Assembly: GCA_045863555.1 (NCBI GenBank)
Contig: BTUU01000011.1
Location: forward strand, 124,001-188,000
Length of the DNA stretch: 64,000 nucleotides
Direction of reading: 5' to 3'
From: JACRLV01 sp045863555
GTDB lineage: Bacteria; Planctomycetota; Phycisphaerae; UBA1845; Fen-1342
Positions 7,818-16,461 of this stretch are shown here, one piece after another (position 1 is the first letter of the stretch; every line of letters begins with the position of its first letter). Made by a program: the position numbers and the translations under genes. The notes below the pieces were generated by a model. It made no database searches, was not told where the DNA came from, and worked only from the letters and a program-made list of their open reading frames with translations.

Positions 7818-9994
7818 CTCGAAAGTGCCTTTTCGCCGCATTGATGCTCGTCGCCGCGCTAGGCGTGATCGTCCCGGCCTGTTCGCCGTCTCGCAGTATG
7901 GAGCGGAGCGCGGCTTACAGAGTGCAGCCAGGGCCTGGTGAGCAAAGACAGAGTCCTGAGGGTTTCTTCGGCCCGGGTCATCCGCGTTCCGAGGTTTACG
8001 ATAGCAAGGGGCATAACGAGCCCGGCGACGGCCATTTCCGATACGTTCCGAGGGTTTCTGGCTTACTCGCCGCGCGCGCCGCAACGCCTCTCCCCGGCGA
8101 AGAAGTCTGGGTCATCCAGAAAGCCGAGCCCGAAGCCCCCGCCGAACCGCGCCCCGGCTCCGGCGAACTTCGCACGCGCGTCCAGGACCAGGACATCCCC
8201 GTCCCGCTGAAGCACACCGACGTCCACGCCGCCATCGCCGGCTACATCGCCACCGTCGACGTCACGCAGCAATACCACAACCCGTTCAATGAAAAAATCG
8301 AAGCCGTCTACGTCTTCCCGCTGCCCGAAAACGCCGCCGTCAACGAATTTGTCATGACCATCGGCGAGCGAAAAATCCGCGGCATCATCCGCGAGCGCGA
8401 GGAGGCCCAGCGCGTCTACACGGAGGCAAAAGCCGCCGGCTATGTCGCCGCACTCCTCACGCAGGAACGCCCGAACATCTTCACGCAGGCCGTCGCGAAC
8501 ATCGAGCCCGGCCACGACATCGACATCAACATCAAGTATTTCCACACGCTCGCCTACGACGACGGCTGGTACGAATTCGTCTTCCCCATGGTCGTCGGCC
8601 CGCGCTTCAACCCGCCCGGCTCAACCACCGGCGTCGGCGCGGTCGCCCGCGGCTCGCAGGGCCGCTCCGGCCAGTCGACCGAAGTCCAGTACCTCGCCCC
8701 AGGCGAGCGCAGCGGCCACGACATCGGCCTCGAACTCGCCATCGACGCCGGCGTCTCGATCGAGAACGTCCGCAGCGTCAATCACCAGATCGCCATCACC
8801 CGCCCGGCCGAATCACAGGCCGTGGTAAAACTCGACCCCGCCGACGCGATTCCGAACAAGGACTTCGTGCTCCGCTACAAGGTCGCCGGCGACCGCGTGA
8901 AATCCGCCGTGCTCACGCAGCAGACCGAGCGTGGCGGCTACTTCACGATGATGGTCTACCCGCCCGCGGAACTCGCCAACCTCCGCCGCGGCCCGATGGA
9001 GATGATCTTCGTCCTCGACTGCTCCGGCAGCATGTCCGGCCAACCCCTGGCGCAGGCCAAGGCGGCGGTGGAGCACGCCCTGAAGTCAATGCGCTCGGAA
9101 GATACGTTCCAGATCATCAGCTTCTCGAACAGCTCCTCGCAGCTCGGCAGTCAGCCGATAGCCGCGACGCCGGCGAACATCAAGAAGGGCCTCCAGTACC
9201 TGAACGCACTGAACGCCGAAGGCGGCACGATGATGATCGAAGGCATCCGCGCCGCGTTGAAGTACTCGCACGACGACAGCCACTTCCGCACGGTCGCGTT
9301 CCTCACCGACGGCTACATCGGCAACGAGGCCGAGATCTTCGCCGAAACGGCAAAACTCCTCGGCGCGACGCGCATCTTCAGCTTCGGCGTCGGCTCGTCC
9401 GTCAACCGCTACCTCCTCGACGGCCTCGCCCGCATCGGCCGCGGCGCGGTCGCGTACCTGAGCCTCAATGACGACGCGGCAAAGGTCATGGACGCCTACT
9501 TCGCCCGTGTCAGCCGCGCCGCAATGGCCGATGTGCAGATCGACTGGGGCGGCCTCGCCGTCAGCGACGTCTACCCCGAACGCCTCCCCGACCTCTTCGT
9601 CGGCCGCCCGATCATCGTCACCGGCCGCTTCACCGCCGCGCAACCCACGACGATCCGCCTCACCGGCACGGCGGGCGGGGCGCCCGTCACCGTGGCGGTC
9701 CCCTTCGATCCCTCCGACCAGGCGACGACGCACGCCGGCCTGCCCGCCGTCTGGGCTCGCCAGAAAATCACCGAATGTGCCTTCCGCGGCATGACCGAAC
9801 CCGGCGGCGACTGGCCGGCCGCGATCCGCAACATCGCCCTCGAATACGGCCTGATGTCCGACTACACGGCCTTCGTCGCCGTCGACTCGACCCGCCGCAC
9901 AGAGGGCGACCACGGCACGACGGTCTCCGTCCCCGTGCCCGTCCCCGACGGCGTGAAGTACGAGACAACGGTAGACGGCGGCACCGGCGGCTGA
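7814..9994 (+). CDS. VIT and vWA domain lipoprotein
   Basis: Large envelope protein of 726 aa. A lipoprotein signal ends at IVPAC (Cys23). The next ~70 residues are low-complexity. A VIT (vault/inter-alpha-trypsin) domain spans about residues 115-245 (HAAIAGYIATVDVTQQYHN-type start, REREEAQRVYTEAKAAGY). The vWA domain begins near 395 with a complete MIDAS: D402-C-S404-G-S406, the Thr in GGTMMIEG and the Asp in FLTDGYIGNE. VIT/vWA proteins bind partners through a metal ion. A C-terminal domain of ~200 residues follows. Start is GTG 7814 with AAGGAG at 7801-7806; it overlaps the upstream stop. The role is probably surface adhesion or scaffold, by inference. Confidence 0.93.
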   Translation: MTRKCLFAALMLVAALGVIVPACSPSRSMERSAAYRVQPGPGEQRQSPEGFFGPGHPRSEVYDSKGHNEPGDGHFRYVPRVSGLLAARAATPLPGEEVWVIQKAEPEAPAEPRPGSGELRTRVQDQDIPVPLKHTDVHAAIAGYIATVDVTQQYHNPFNEKIEAVYVFPLPENAAVNEFVMTIGERKIRGIIREREEAQRVYTEAKAAGYVAALLTQERPNIFTQAVANIEPGHDIDINIKYFHTLAYDDGWYEFVFPMVVGPRFNPPGSTTGVGAVARGSQGRSGQSTEVQYLAPGERSGHDIGLELAIDAGVSIENVRSVNHQIAITRPAESQAVVKLDPADAIPNKDFVLRYKVAGDRVKSAVLTQQTERGGYFTMMVYPPAELANLRRGPMEMIFVLDCSGSMSGQPLAQAKAAVEHALKSMRSEDTFQIISFSNSSSQLGSQPIAATPANIKKGLQYLNALNAEGGTMMIEGIRAALKYSHDDSHFRTVAFLTDGYIGNEAEIFAETAKLLGATRIFSFGVGSSVNRYLLDGLARIGRGAVAYLSLNDDAAKVMDAYFARVSRAAMADVQIDWGGLAVSDVYPERLPDLFVGRPIIVTGRFTAAQPTTIRLTGTAGGAPVTVAVPFDPSDQATTHAGLPAVWARQKITECAFRGMTEPGGDWPAAIRNIALEYGLMSDYTAFVAVDSTRRTEGDHGTTVSVPVPVPDGVKYETTVDGGTGG

Positions 9995-10002
9995 CGAATC
10001 AG

Positions 10003-10068
10003 AGCCCCAAGCGCAAGCGCGCGGGTCGGGCGGATGTGAAAACGTGAAAGGGCGATAACGTGAAAACC
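10003..10068. repeat. Possible dispersed-repeat remnant with AACGTGAAA pair
   Basis: The spacer after the VIT/vWA gene holds AGCCCCAAGCGCAAGCGCGC (from 10003) followed by two copies of AACGTGAAA at 10041-10049 and 10057-10065. From memory, similar CCCAAGCGCAAGCG strings recur in planctomycete genomes as small repeats; only one copy is seen here, so this is a tentative call. The GTG of the next gene lies inside it. Confidence 0.35.
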
Positions 10069-10662
10069 CGTGGCCGGACGGCGACGATTTGCGGTTCTCT
10101 CCTCGCCGCCATGGCTATCGGCTGCCGGGGCCCGCTGGCCGTCCCGATGGTCGAACGTCTCGATTCGCCGGCGCAGGCCAGGGTTGATGGCGTCTGGGAT
10201 GTGCTGCTCGATTCCGAGGCTCCAGTCGATCGCACGTTGCTCCTCGACATCGTGCTGCTCCACCAATTGCACCAGCTCGGCGTCGACTCCCTCCAGTTAA
10301 CCAGCACCAAGCGCATTCGAGACGGCAACATCGAAATGCAAGTGCGATTTGAACGCGACCAGCCCGACCTGGACGAGTTCAGCGTTACCCATTTCGACGC
10401 CGACGGCCGCGAAATCCGCCGCGAGCGCTTTACGCGTGCGGATATCGAGGAGCGCATTGCATTCTTCACCGGTTCAACAATGGTCGACGAAACTGCGACG
10501 CCGGAAGCTCGTGAAGCGCAGGAGCACCGAAACGCGGAGCGTGATGCTCGGATGCAGGAGATCGAAGCTCTCGTTCGACCGATCATCGACGCGAACAACC
10601 CTAGCCCCGCAGAAATCGCCCCGGACGCTCCCTTTCCCCTCGTGATCATGCCGAATGGATGA
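10060..10662 (+). CDS. Small lipoprotein of unknown function
   Basis: A 200-aa protein with a lipoprotein-type signal: basic start (KTRGR), hydrophobic core and lipobox MAIGC near residue 22. The mature part is hydrophilic and mainly helical, with an acidic/basic stretch EAREAQEHRNAERDARM. I do not recognise a family. The GTG start is chosen because it gives a complete signal peptide; the ribosome binding site is weak and the start sits in a repeat-like spacer. It follows the VIT/vWA gene by 65 bp on the same strand and may belong to the same transcription unit. Confidence 0.65.
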   Translation: MKTRGRTATICGSLLAAMAIGCRGPLAVPMVERLDSPAQARVDGVWDVLLDSEAPVDRTLLLDIVLLHQLHQLGVDSLQLTSTKRIRDGNIEMQVRFERDQPDLDEFSVTHFDADGREIRRERFTRADIEERIAFFTGSTMVDETATPEAREAQEHRNAERDARMQEIEALVRPIIDANNPSPAEIAPDAPFPLVIMPNG

Positions 10663-10821
10663 TGCACCGATCCAACCTATCGGATACCCGGCCCAGCGAG
10701 CGCCGGCGCATCACACGACCGCCCGACATTGACGCCAATCGCCCGATACCGTTGAATAACGCCCGCGACGCTCGCTCGGCGCGGCGGCTCGCGGCTCGCG
10801 GAACACTGCACTGGGGAAATC

Positions 10822-11799
10822 ATGCTCCGCCGTATCACGCTCGTGTTGTTGCCGCTCCTCTGCACTGCCTGCGCCGTCCGCACGCACGAAGCCCAGGCGC
10901 ACCTCGACAAGGGCGAAACCGCGCTCGCCGAGCGAAACCTGAATGCCGCCCTCGCCGAATTCCGCGAAGCCGTCCGCCTCAACCCCGAGCTGCCCAAGGC
11001 CCACGAACTCCTCGGCCACACCTACCGCCAGGTCGGCGACCTGCCCAAAGCCGCCGATTCGCTCGAAACGGCCGTGCGGCTCGACCCGAAGAATTTCAGC
11101 GCCATGTTCGAGCTCGGCGATGTCTACCGACTCCTCGACCGCCTCTCGCAGGCCATCCGCGTCTACATCCTGGCCTGCCGCCTCCAGCCGAATAACTTCG
11201 ATCCTCATTTCCGCCTCGCCGTCTGCTACCAGGACTCCGGCGACCTGGAGCAGGCTGTCGAGGCCTACCGCGAGGCCCTCAAGATCGAGCCGAGCAACGC
11301 CAAGGCCTGGTTCAACCTGGGCGCTGTCCACGACGTCCGCGGCGCACACTACGAAGCCATCCAGGCCTACAAGCGTTCCCTCGAATGCGACACGGACCAG
11401 CCGATCGTCCTCGTCAACCTCGCGACCGTCTACATGAACCAGGACCGCTTCGACGTCGCCCGCCGCACGCTCGAAGCGGCGCTGAAAATGGCCCCCGACC
11501 TCGCCATCGTTCACGAGCGCATGGGGTTCTGCGAGTGGCGGACCGGCAACCACGAAGCGGCAGCCAGGTCCTACCGCCAGGCGATCGCCATCAGCCGAAA
11601 GAGCGCCCGCGCCTTTGCCGGCCTCGGCGTCGTGCTCATGAACCAGTTCCTCGACGATCCGTCAAAGGCCGCCCTGCGCGACGAGGCGATCGAGGTGTGG
11701 CACCAGAGCCTCGAAATCGACCCGCAGCAGCCGAAGATCCGCGAACTGATCAACAAGTATCGCCCGCGCAACGAGCGCCCGACCGTGGGAATCGAGTAG
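10822..11799 (+). CDS. TPR-repeat lipoprotein
   Basis: A 325-aa protein with a lipoprotein signal ending LLCTAC (Cys17), then about eight tetratricopeptide repeats from residue ~25 to 310. Typical repeat cores are seen: ALAEFREAVRLNPELPKAHELL, AVEAYREALKIEPSNAKAWFNLG and so on at 34-residue spacing. Such proteins act as assembly platforms, often in outer-membrane or secretion pathways. The start ATG has a GGGGAA seven bases upstream. Its stop TAG shares one base with the GTG of the next gene, so they are cotranscribed. Confidence 0.9.
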   Translation: MLRRITLVLLPLLCTACAVRTHEAQAHLDKGETALAERNLNAALAEFREAVRLNPELPKAHELLGHTYRQVGDLPKAADSLETAVRLDPKNFSAMFELGDVYRLLDRLSQAIRVYILACRLQPNNFDPHFRLAVCYQDSGDLEQAVEAYREALKIEPSNAKAWFNLGAVHDVRGAHYEAIQAYKRSLECDTDQPIVLVNLATVYMNQDRFDVARRTLEAALKMAPDLAIVHERMGFCEWRTGNHEAAARSYRQAIAISRKSARAFAGLGVVLMNQFLDDPSKAALRDEAIEVWHQSLEIDPQQPKIRELINKYRPRNERPTVGIE

Positions 11800-12383
11800 T
11801 GGACCTCGCCGACGTTCGCATCGAGACGGCGCGGCTCATTCTGCGTGAGCTCGATCCGGCCGATACGCTCGCGCTCGCGGCGATCGAAGGCGACCCGGAA
11901 GTCGTTCGCTATCTCGCCTTTAACGCACGAACGCCGGAACTCGTTCGCGAAAAGATCGACGAGGCGGTGCGCGACCGAAAGGCGGAATTCCGGCTGAGTT
12001 TCGATCTCGCGGTCGTCCTGCGCGAGACGGGGGTGTTGATCGGCCGGTGCGGATTTGCGCTGCGTCGTCCGGAGCATCTCGAGGCCGAGATCTGGTGGGT
12101 CTTCAGTCCCACGGCCCGCGGCCGGGGATTCGCGACGGAAGCCGCGGCGGCCGTGCTCGACCTCGCGTTCGGCTCGCTCCGCTGTCACCGCGTCTATGCC
12201 GACTGCGACCCGCGCAATATCCCGTCGTGCAACGTCGCGCGCCGGCTCGGCATGACGTACGAAGGCCGGATGCGCGAAAACTACTACCTGAAGGACGAAT
12301 GGTGTGACGCGGACATCTTCGGGCTCCTCGACCGCGAGTGGCGTGCGATCCGCGCGGCGTCCAAAGGGACCTCGGGTCAGTGA
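11799..12383 (+). CDS. GNAT-family N-acetyltransferase (RimJ/RimL type)
   Basis: A 194-aa acetyltransferase that would transfer acetyl from acetyl-CoA to an amine, with family members acting on ribosomal protein N-termini or small molecules. It opens with IETARLILRELDPAD, typical of RimJ/RimL-like enzymes. The acetyl-CoA pyrophosphate loop is ARGRGFATEAAAAVLDLAF, followed by VYADCDPRNIPSCNVARRLGM and the closing YYLKDEW. Start GTG 11799 overlaps the preceding TAG by one base. It overlaps motB by seven bases tail to tail. The substrate cannot be told. Confidence 0.9.
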   Translation: MDLADVRIETARLILRELDPADTLALAAIEGDPEVVRYLAFNARTPELVREKIDEAVRDRKAEFRLSFDLAVVLRETGVLIGRCGFALRRPEHLEAEIWWVFSPTARGRGFATEAAAAVLDLAFGSLRCHRVYADCDPRNIPSCNVARRLGMTYEGRMRENYYLKDEWCDADIFGLLDREWRAIRAASKGTSGQ

Positions 12384-13258
12384 CCGCCGTGTCCGGCCCC
12401 CGGCGCGGCCGCCGGCGGCTCGGATTTCGGGTCCGGCGCACCTGCGGGTGAACTCTCCGGCAAACGCTCGGACTCGCCTTCGACCGGGCCGCTGATCCGC
12501 GTCGTCTCGATGATCTCGACGCGCTGATTCGCCCGATGGCCGTGCCTGTCGTAGATCCGCGCGGCGACGCGGTCGGTGTCGGCCATGGCCTTGATCTGGA
12601 TGTGTTCGCGGAGGACGCCCGCGTCGACGAGCGCGTTCACGACGGTCCGCGCCCGCTGATAGGAGAGGTCCATCCCCCGGTCCGGCAGGTCGAAGGCTTC
12701 GGCGGCGCTGACGTTTCCGATGACTTCGATGATGTTGTTGAGCCCGCGCCGGTGCAGCACGATCTCGCGGATCGCGGCCCTCGCCTCCGCATCGATCTCC
12801 GCGGAGCCCGTCGCGAACGTCACCAGCCCGCCGCGGCTCTTGTACGGCCCTTCGCGGATGTTGGTGACGTCCGTCTCCTTGCCCCGCGGCGCGCGGACAT
12901 TCGAATTCTCCGCTTCCTTCTCCATTTTCCGCCGGTACAGCAGCGCGTCACGCGGATTCTCGGCGCTGACGGGGTTGTTGAACGCCTCGCGCACGCCGAT
13001 CGCCCAGTCCAGCATCTCCTGCGTCTGCTGCGAATCGCCCGTCGACTCGCCCTCCGACGCGCCCGTCGCCTTCGGTCCCATGTTCATCGCCAGCAGGATC
13101 ACGAAGAAACCCATCAGCAGCGCCACGTTGTCGGCGAACGAGATCAGCCACTCCGGCGCGCCGCCCTCCTCGTGCTCGCCCCCGCCGTGTCCGCCGCCGC
13201 CGTGCCCGCCGCCGTGCCCCTTGGAGTGCTTTTCCTCGCCTGCGTGTTCGTCGGCCAT
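12377..13258 (-). CDS. motB: MotB-type stator protein
   Basis: Peptidoglycan-anchored stator partner of MotA in the ion-driven flagellar motor. The protein is 293 aa. An unusual N-terminus of ~33 residues is almost only His, Gly and Glu (ten or so His). The single membrane helix at ~38-58 has the motor-critical Asp43 in WLISFADNVALLMGFFVIL. The C-terminal OmpA-like peptidoglycan-binding domain spans ~150-255 with DLSYQRARTVVNALVDAG and the closing HRANQRVEI. It starts two bases after the MotA stop, forming a motAB pair. No other flagellar gene is in the window, so a non-flagellar stator role cannot be excluded. Confidence 0.9.
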   Translation of the reverse strand: MADEHAGEEKHSKGHGGGHGGGGHGGGEHEEGGAPEWLISFADNVALLMGFFVILLAMNMGPKATGASEGESTGDSQQTQEMLDWAIGVREAFNNPVSAENPRDALLYRRKMEKEAENSNVRAPRGKETDVTNIREGPYKSRGGLVTFATGSAEIDAEARAAIREIVLHRRGLNNIIEVIGNVSAAEAFDLPDRGMDLSYQRARTVVNALVDAGVLREHIQIKAMADTDRVAARIYDRHGHRANQRVEIIETTRISGPVEGESERLPESSPAGAPDPKSEPPAAAPGAGHGGH

Positions 13259-13260
13259 GG

Positions 13261-14043
13261 CTACGCCGCCTTCTGGAGTTTGAGCCGCGTCGGGCCCGGG
13301 ACGAACGCGGACATCTTGTCGAGCGTCATGCGCGGGTTATCCCCGGCCTGAATCGACAGGATCCCCTGGAGCATCATCTCCTTGTTCAGGATCTCCTCGC
13401 TGCTCCGCAGCGCCAGCTTGTCGCCGATCGGCCCGCAGATCGCATTCGCCACCAGCGCCCCGTACAGCGTCGCCACGACCGCGATCGCCAGCGCTTTCCC
13501 CAGCTTGCCGATGTCCGCGTCCGCGAGCTGGCCGAACATGCCCACCTGCCCGATCAGCGTTCCGACCAGCCCGTATCCCGGGCCGTAGAGCTTGATCAGG
13601 TCGAAGAACTTCTTGCCCGCCTTGTGCCGGTCCTGCATGGCCATGACTTCCATGCGCAGCGTGGCCTCGATCGTGTCGGAATGTGCACCGTCGATCGCCA
13701 TGCGCAGGCCGGAGGCGAGGAATTTGTCCTTGATGTTCTCGACCTCGCTTTCGAGCGCGAGGATGCCGTCGCGGCGGGCCTTCTCCGCGAGGCTGGTCAT
13801 CTGCTTGATGACTTCAACCGTCGGCGTGGCCTTGTTGAACAGGAAACGCTTGATGTAGCCGGGGACGGCCTTGATCTTGTCGAGCGGCATGGCCATGAAG
13901 CAGACGCTCACGGACCCGCCGAAGACCATCAGCACGCCTTCCTGCGAGTAGAACATCATGAAATGGCCGTGCGAGACTTCGAAGAACACGAAGCCCAGGC
14001 ATCCGACGCCGATCAGCAGACCAATCAGACTGGCGATGTCCAT
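13261..14043 (-). CDS. motA: MotA-type stator protein
   Basis: Inner-membrane proton or sodium channel subunit of the flagellar stator, 260 aa. Four membrane helices are visible: two at the N-terminus (IASLIGLLIGVGCLGFVFFE and GVLMVFGGSVSVCFMA), and two near 155-215 in LYGPGYGLVGTLIGQVGMFGQL and LAIAVVATLYGALVANAI. The cytoplasmic loop between them is charged as in the family. ATG 14043 was chosen because MDIASLIG matches the MotA N-terminus; the frame extends 23 codons upstream. It is followed by motB after two bases. Confidence 0.92.
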   Translation of the reverse strand: MDIASLIGLLIGVGCLGFVFFEVSHGHFMMFYSQEGVLMVFGGSVSVCFMAMPLDKIKAVPGYIKRFLFNKATPTVEVIKQMTSLAEKARRDGILALESEVENIKDKFLASGLRMAIDGAHSDTIEATLRMEVMAMQDRHKAGKKFFDLIKLYGPGYGLVGTLIGQVGMFGQLADADIGKLGKALAIAVVATLYGALVANAICGPIGDKLALRSSEEILNKEMMLQGILSIQAGDNPRMTLDKMSAFVPGPTRLKLQKAA

Positions 14044-14358
14044 AGTTCGCCTGAACCCTCGCATACCCGCGGCGGCGCTTCCCGGCCGTCGACAGGGTTT
14101 CAAACCGTTCATCGGTCACTCCCGCGGCCGGCTTGGCTACGGCGGCTTGCCGCGCCGCGGCGGCCGGCGCAGGTCCCATAGTCTCTCGCGCTAGGGTCGC
14201 GGCGGGCGAGTCTGTGAAAAAAACCGGAAAACGCGCCGCCCCGGCCGCCCGCCTGCCCGGGCGTTTCGCATACTTGGGAGGTGGCAGCCCCGTCGGGACG
14301 ACAGTGGCTCGGACGGCCGCCGTCTGCTGCATTCGCCCGAAAAGTGGAGGATCGAGTC
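14044..14358. other. Intergenic region between divergent motA and a hypothetical gene
   Basis: About 315 bases separate the two divergent starts. It should hold both promoters, but I could not pick convincing -35/-10 pairs. A short A-rich patch (GTGAAAAAAACCGG near 14214) stands out in otherwise GC-rich sequence. No gene or RNA is recognisable. Confidence 0.5.
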
Positions 14359-14793
14359 GTGGATTCGTGGAAACGACAGTTCATCGACAAACTTGGGAAG
14401 GCGCAGGTCGCCTGCGCAAAGCGTTTCGAGGATTCGATTGACGACGCCGTCAATCCGGTCTTCCAGGACCTGCAGGGCTTTCTCCGCGACAACGGCTTCA
14501 AGGTGAGCCAGCCGCTGCGCGAGCAGGGGCGGCGCTCCTACAAGTTCGAGCTCGCCGAAAATGCCTACCTGCTCGTGATCATGCGCTTCAACGGCGTGGG
14601 CGAACTCGAGATCCGCTATGAGATCTTCGTGCCGGGCAACGACCCGCAGCTCAGCAAGAGCGTGGGCCGCCTCGCCGATGTCTCGGCCAAGTGGGCCGAC
14701 GAGCAGTTCCGCAGCGGCCTCGACCGGTTCATCAATCTCCTCGCGGGCGAAGAGAGCACGGAGTCGGCCTTCGAAGAACTTGCCGTCGTCTGA
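14359..14793 (+). CDS. Conserved hypothetical cytoplasmic protein
   Basis: A 144-aa soluble protein without signal or membrane segment. It contains a helical start (FIDKLGKAQVACAKRFEDSI) and a mixed alpha/beta core (YKFELAENAYLLVIMRFNG, LEIRYEIFVPG). I do not recognise the family. GTG 14359 is supported by GGAGG at 14346-14350, eight bases upstream; the reading frame is open to 14281 but lacks support. It stands alone between motA (divergent) and a beta-propeller gene. Confidence 0.75.
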   Translation: MDSWKRQFIDKLGKAQVACAKRFEDSIDDAVNPVFQDLQGFLRDNGFKVSQPLREQGRRSYKFELAENAYLLVIMRFNGVGELEIRYEIFVPGNDPQLSKSVGRLADVSAKWADEQFRSGLDRFINLLAGEESTESAFEELAVV

Positions 14794-14882
14794 ACGGCGG
14801 GTGCGTGCTGGCCAGGCGCGCGGGCGCGGTCGTGAGACGGCCGCGCACGCGCGCTTGTCGTCTTGCGCGAAGCCGCGCCCGC

Positions 14883-14909
14883 TTGAATTCGAAGCGTTGC
14901 GGGTACAAT
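14883..14909 (+). promoter_or_regulatory. Putative promoter of the PQQ-like beta-propeller gene
   Basis: TTGAAT at 14883-14888 and TACAAT at 14904-14909, spaced 15 bases. The -10 box is near consensus and is followed by a CCCGCCCCGG tract. A similar TACAATCCC precedes the gene at 54416. The start codon is 35 bases downstream. Consensus-based only. Confidence 0.4.
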
Positions 14910-14943
14910 CCCGCCCCGGTGGCGAGGCCGAAAGGAGGCGCGC

Positions 14944-16302
14944 ATGTCGGGCCGGACGACTCTACTGTCACTGTGGCTGGGCTTCTCCATTTCTGCGGCC
15001 GCGCCGGCATCGGACGGACCGACGGTGCACTGGCCGCAGTTCCGCGGGCCCGCGGCCCGGGGTATCGCGGAGGGGGCCGGCACGCCCGCCACGTGGGACG
15101 TCGAAAAAGGCGAAAACGTCCGCTGGAAACAGGCGATCCCCGGACTGGGTCACTCCTCCCCGTCGATCTGGGGCGATCGCATCTTCCTCACGACGGCGGT
15201 CGCCGGCGAAAAGGAGGCCAGCGTTCGCACGGGCCTCTACGGCGACATCGAGTCGGTGGACGAAAACTATCCGCACAAGTTCCAGGTCCTCTGCCTCGAC
15301 AAGAAAACCGGCCGCATCCTCTGGACCCAGACCGCGCACGAGGGCGTGCCGAAGGTCAAACGCCATCTCAAGGGCAGCCACGCGAGCTGCACCGTGGCCA
15401 CCGACGGTCGCCACGTCGTTGCGTTTTTCGGTTCGGAAGGGCTCTTCTGCTACGACTTTGACGGCAAACTCCTCTGGCAGCGCGACTTCGGCATCATCGA
15501 CTCCGGTTATTTCGCCGTTCCCACGGCCCAGTGGGGCTTCGCCAGCTCGCCCGTCATCTTCGAAGGACGCGTGATCATCCAGGCGGACGGCCAGAAGGAC
15601 TCGTTTGTGGCCGCGCTGGACGTACGCGACGGGCGCGACCTCTGGAAAACGCCCCGGCAGGAAGTCCCGACCTGGGGCACGCCGACCGTGCACCGAAGCG
15701 GCGGCCGCACGCAGGTCATCTGCAACGGCTGGAAGCACATCGGCGGGTACGATTTCGAGACCGGAAAAGAGCTCTGGAAGCTGGTCGGCGGCGGCGATAT
15801 CCCGATCCCCACGCCGATCGTTGCGCACGACCTGATCTTCATCGCCAATGCGCACGGGCGCATGGGACCGGTCTACGCGATCCGGCTGGGCGCGGAGGGG
15901 TTGATCGAAGCGCCGGAGCCGGGGACGGAGAATCAGCACATCGCATGGTGGAACGACCGCGTGCACGACTACATGCACACGCCGATCGTCGTCGGCGATG
16001 AGTTGTACACCTGCCGCACGGAGGGGATCCTGAACGTCTTCGACGCGCGCACCGGCGAGAAGCGCTACGGAAAGCGGCTCGGCACCGGGGGATCGAGCTT
16101 CACCGCGTCCAGCGTGGCGGCGGACGGGAAGGTCTACATCGTCAACGAGAGCGGCGACGTGTTCGTCGTAAAGGCGGGGCGCGAATTCGAGCTGCTGGCG
16201 ACGAATTCGATGGGGGACGTGTGCATGGCGACCCCCGCGATCTCCGAGGGCGTCATTTATTTCCGGACGCAGAAATCGCTGATCGCCGTCGGCGCGAAGT
16301 AG
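14944..16302 (+). CDS. Secreted PQQ-like beta-propeller protein
   Basis: A 452-aa exported protein with a signal peptide (residues 1-22, cleavage near APASD). The rest is a beta-propeller of PQQ/BamB-like repeats: WPQFRGPAARGIAEG at the start is the hallmark of a planctomycete-rich family, followed by repeated blades such as VLCLDKKTGRILWTQ, LFCYDFDGKLLWQRD, VAALDVRDGRDLWK and GYDFETGKELWKLVGG. No PQQ-binding catalytic residues can be confirmed, so an enzymatic role is not claimed. AAAGGAGG at 14931-14938 fixes the ATG. Confidence 0.88.
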   Translation: MSGRTTLLSLWLGFSISAAAPASDGPTVHWPQFRGPAARGIAEGAGTPATWDVEKGENVRWKQAIPGLGHSSPSIWGDRIFLTTAVAGEKEASVRTGLYGDIESVDENYPHKFQVLCLDKKTGRILWTQTAHEGVPKVKRHLKGSHASCTVATDGRHVVAFFGSEGLFCYDFDGKLLWQRDFGIIDSGYFAVPTAQWGFASSPVIFEGRVIIQADGQKDSFVAALDVRDGRDLWKTPRQEVPTWGTPTVHRSGGRTQVICNGWKHIGGYDFETGKELWKLVGGGDIPIPTPIVAHDLIFIANAHGRMGPVYAIRLGAEGLIEAPEPGTENQHIAWWNDRVHDYMHTPIVVGDELYTCRTEGILNVFDARTGEKRYGKRLGTGGSSFTASSVAADGKVYIVNESGDVFVVKAGREFELLATNSMGDVCMATPAISEGVIYFRTQKSLIAVGAK

Positions 16303-16461
16303 CCTCACGACGAATTTCGCTGGCCAACCGGCAGAACGCCGTCTACGATCTGGAAACGCCTTCGGGCCGGCGCGGAGGGTGCGCGCGGCTCCTGCCTGGG
16401 GGAAGGCGCGGGCGGCAAGGTATACCCGGTTTTCCGGTTTTTCAGATGGAAAGGGGACAGT

